Source: Clostridia bacterium
GTDB taxonomy: Bacteria; Bacillota; Clostridia; Christensenellales; CAG-314
Assembly: GCA_017409765.1 (NCBI GenBank)
Contig: JAFQSA010000031.1
Span: forward strand, 1 to 52,637
Direction of reading: 5' to 3'
Length of the DNA: 52,637 nucleotides
Shown here: piece by piece, positions 52,550 to 52,637 of the stretch
Layout: the number at the start of each line of letters is the position of its first letter
Numbering within the stretch: the first letter of the stretch is position 1
The notes under the pieces: generated by a model
Seen by the model: only the letters and a program-made list of their open reading frames with translations
Told to the model about the DNA's origin: nothing
The model's database searches: none
Program-made: the position numbers and the translations under genes

Positions 52550-52637
52550 ATGCTTGAAAAAATGAGTGATTTCTTTGAGGCAAGACTTGACGGATATGAT
52601 GAGCATATGATGACTAACATCGAATATGCAAGCGAGT
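52550..52637 (+). CDS. Probable class I SAM-dependent methyltransferase, N-terminal part (3' end outside window)
   Basis: 29 codons from the ATG at 52550, six bases after GGAGG (52539-52543). The start MLEKMSDFFEARLDGYDEH is the typical N terminus of a group of clostridial small-molecule methyltransferases; the SAM-binding glycine motif lies beyond the window. The call rests on this short segment only. Confidence 0.6.
   Translation, partial: MLEKMSDFFEARLDGYDEHMMTNIEYASE

Overview
The window looks like the chromosome of an anaerobic, gut-type Clostridia-class Firmicute, probably from a sporulating lineage. This is inferred from a SigK-type sporulation sigma factor, a protein made of the Spo0A DNA-binding domain, ribosomal protein L27 with an N-terminal extension beside its processing protease Prp, DUF4364, PlsX, a Gram-positive type SOS box, strong AAGGAGG-like ribosome binding sites and sigma-A promoters with 17-base spacers. 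The standard genetic code applies; TAA dominates as stop and TGA is rare. No phage, insertion sequence, CRISPR array or rRNA was seen.

Layout. 0-6 kb: end of tldD, tldE, an unrecognised Cys-containing protein, a small zinc-ribbon protein, a metallophosphoesterase, a MATE exporter, and a minus-strand pair (53-residue Cys peptide plus helical-bundle protein). 6-11 kb: operon nagB-galT-galE, then an EamA transporter with a long structured leader on the minus strand. 11-18.7 kb: tightly overlapping alpha-glucan operon malQ-glgB-glgP-GH13. 18.8-23.4 kb: collagen-like/BspA leucine-rich surface lipoprotein behind a promoter with a G8 tract, then a GH36 alpha-galactosidase. 23.5-26.4 kb (minus): lipoprotein, GNAT, tRNA-Leu(AAG), DUF4364. 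26.5-30 kb: unknown protein, purC, nrdR, CYTH protein, HAD phosphatase. 30-34.2 kb: secreted pullulanase lipoprotein, then rplU-prp-rpmA. 34.2-39.8 kb: a noncoding repeat pair, OGG-type glycosylase, NYN protein with an acidic proline-rich linker, sigK (minus), radical SAM protein with two half-size chromate transporters, and an XRE regulator. 40-47.6 kb (mostly minus): NCS2 purine permease, beta-galactosidase, second MATE exporter, Spo0A C-terminal domain protein (plus), plsX. 47.9-52.6 kb: tandem GNAT-fold paralogues, SOS-controlled dinB, a YdeI-family protein and the start of a methyltransferase.

The metabolic theme is use of alpha-glucans and galactosides. Secreted pullulanase and the cytoplasmic malQ/glgP/GH13 enzymes turn starch or glycogen into glucose and glucose-1-phosphate. 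Alpha- and beta-galactosidase release galactose, which GalT and GalE (galK is not here) channel to the same sugar-phosphate pool, and nagB feeds in amino sugars. Glycogen synthesis genes glgC and glgA are not in the window.

The least ordinary signals are the homopolymeric G tract in the spacer of the surface-lipoprotein promoter, the tRNA-Leu with A at the wobble position, the leader upstream of the EamA transporter, the Spo0A domain protein without a receiver, and the coupled Cys-peptide/helical-bundle pair.
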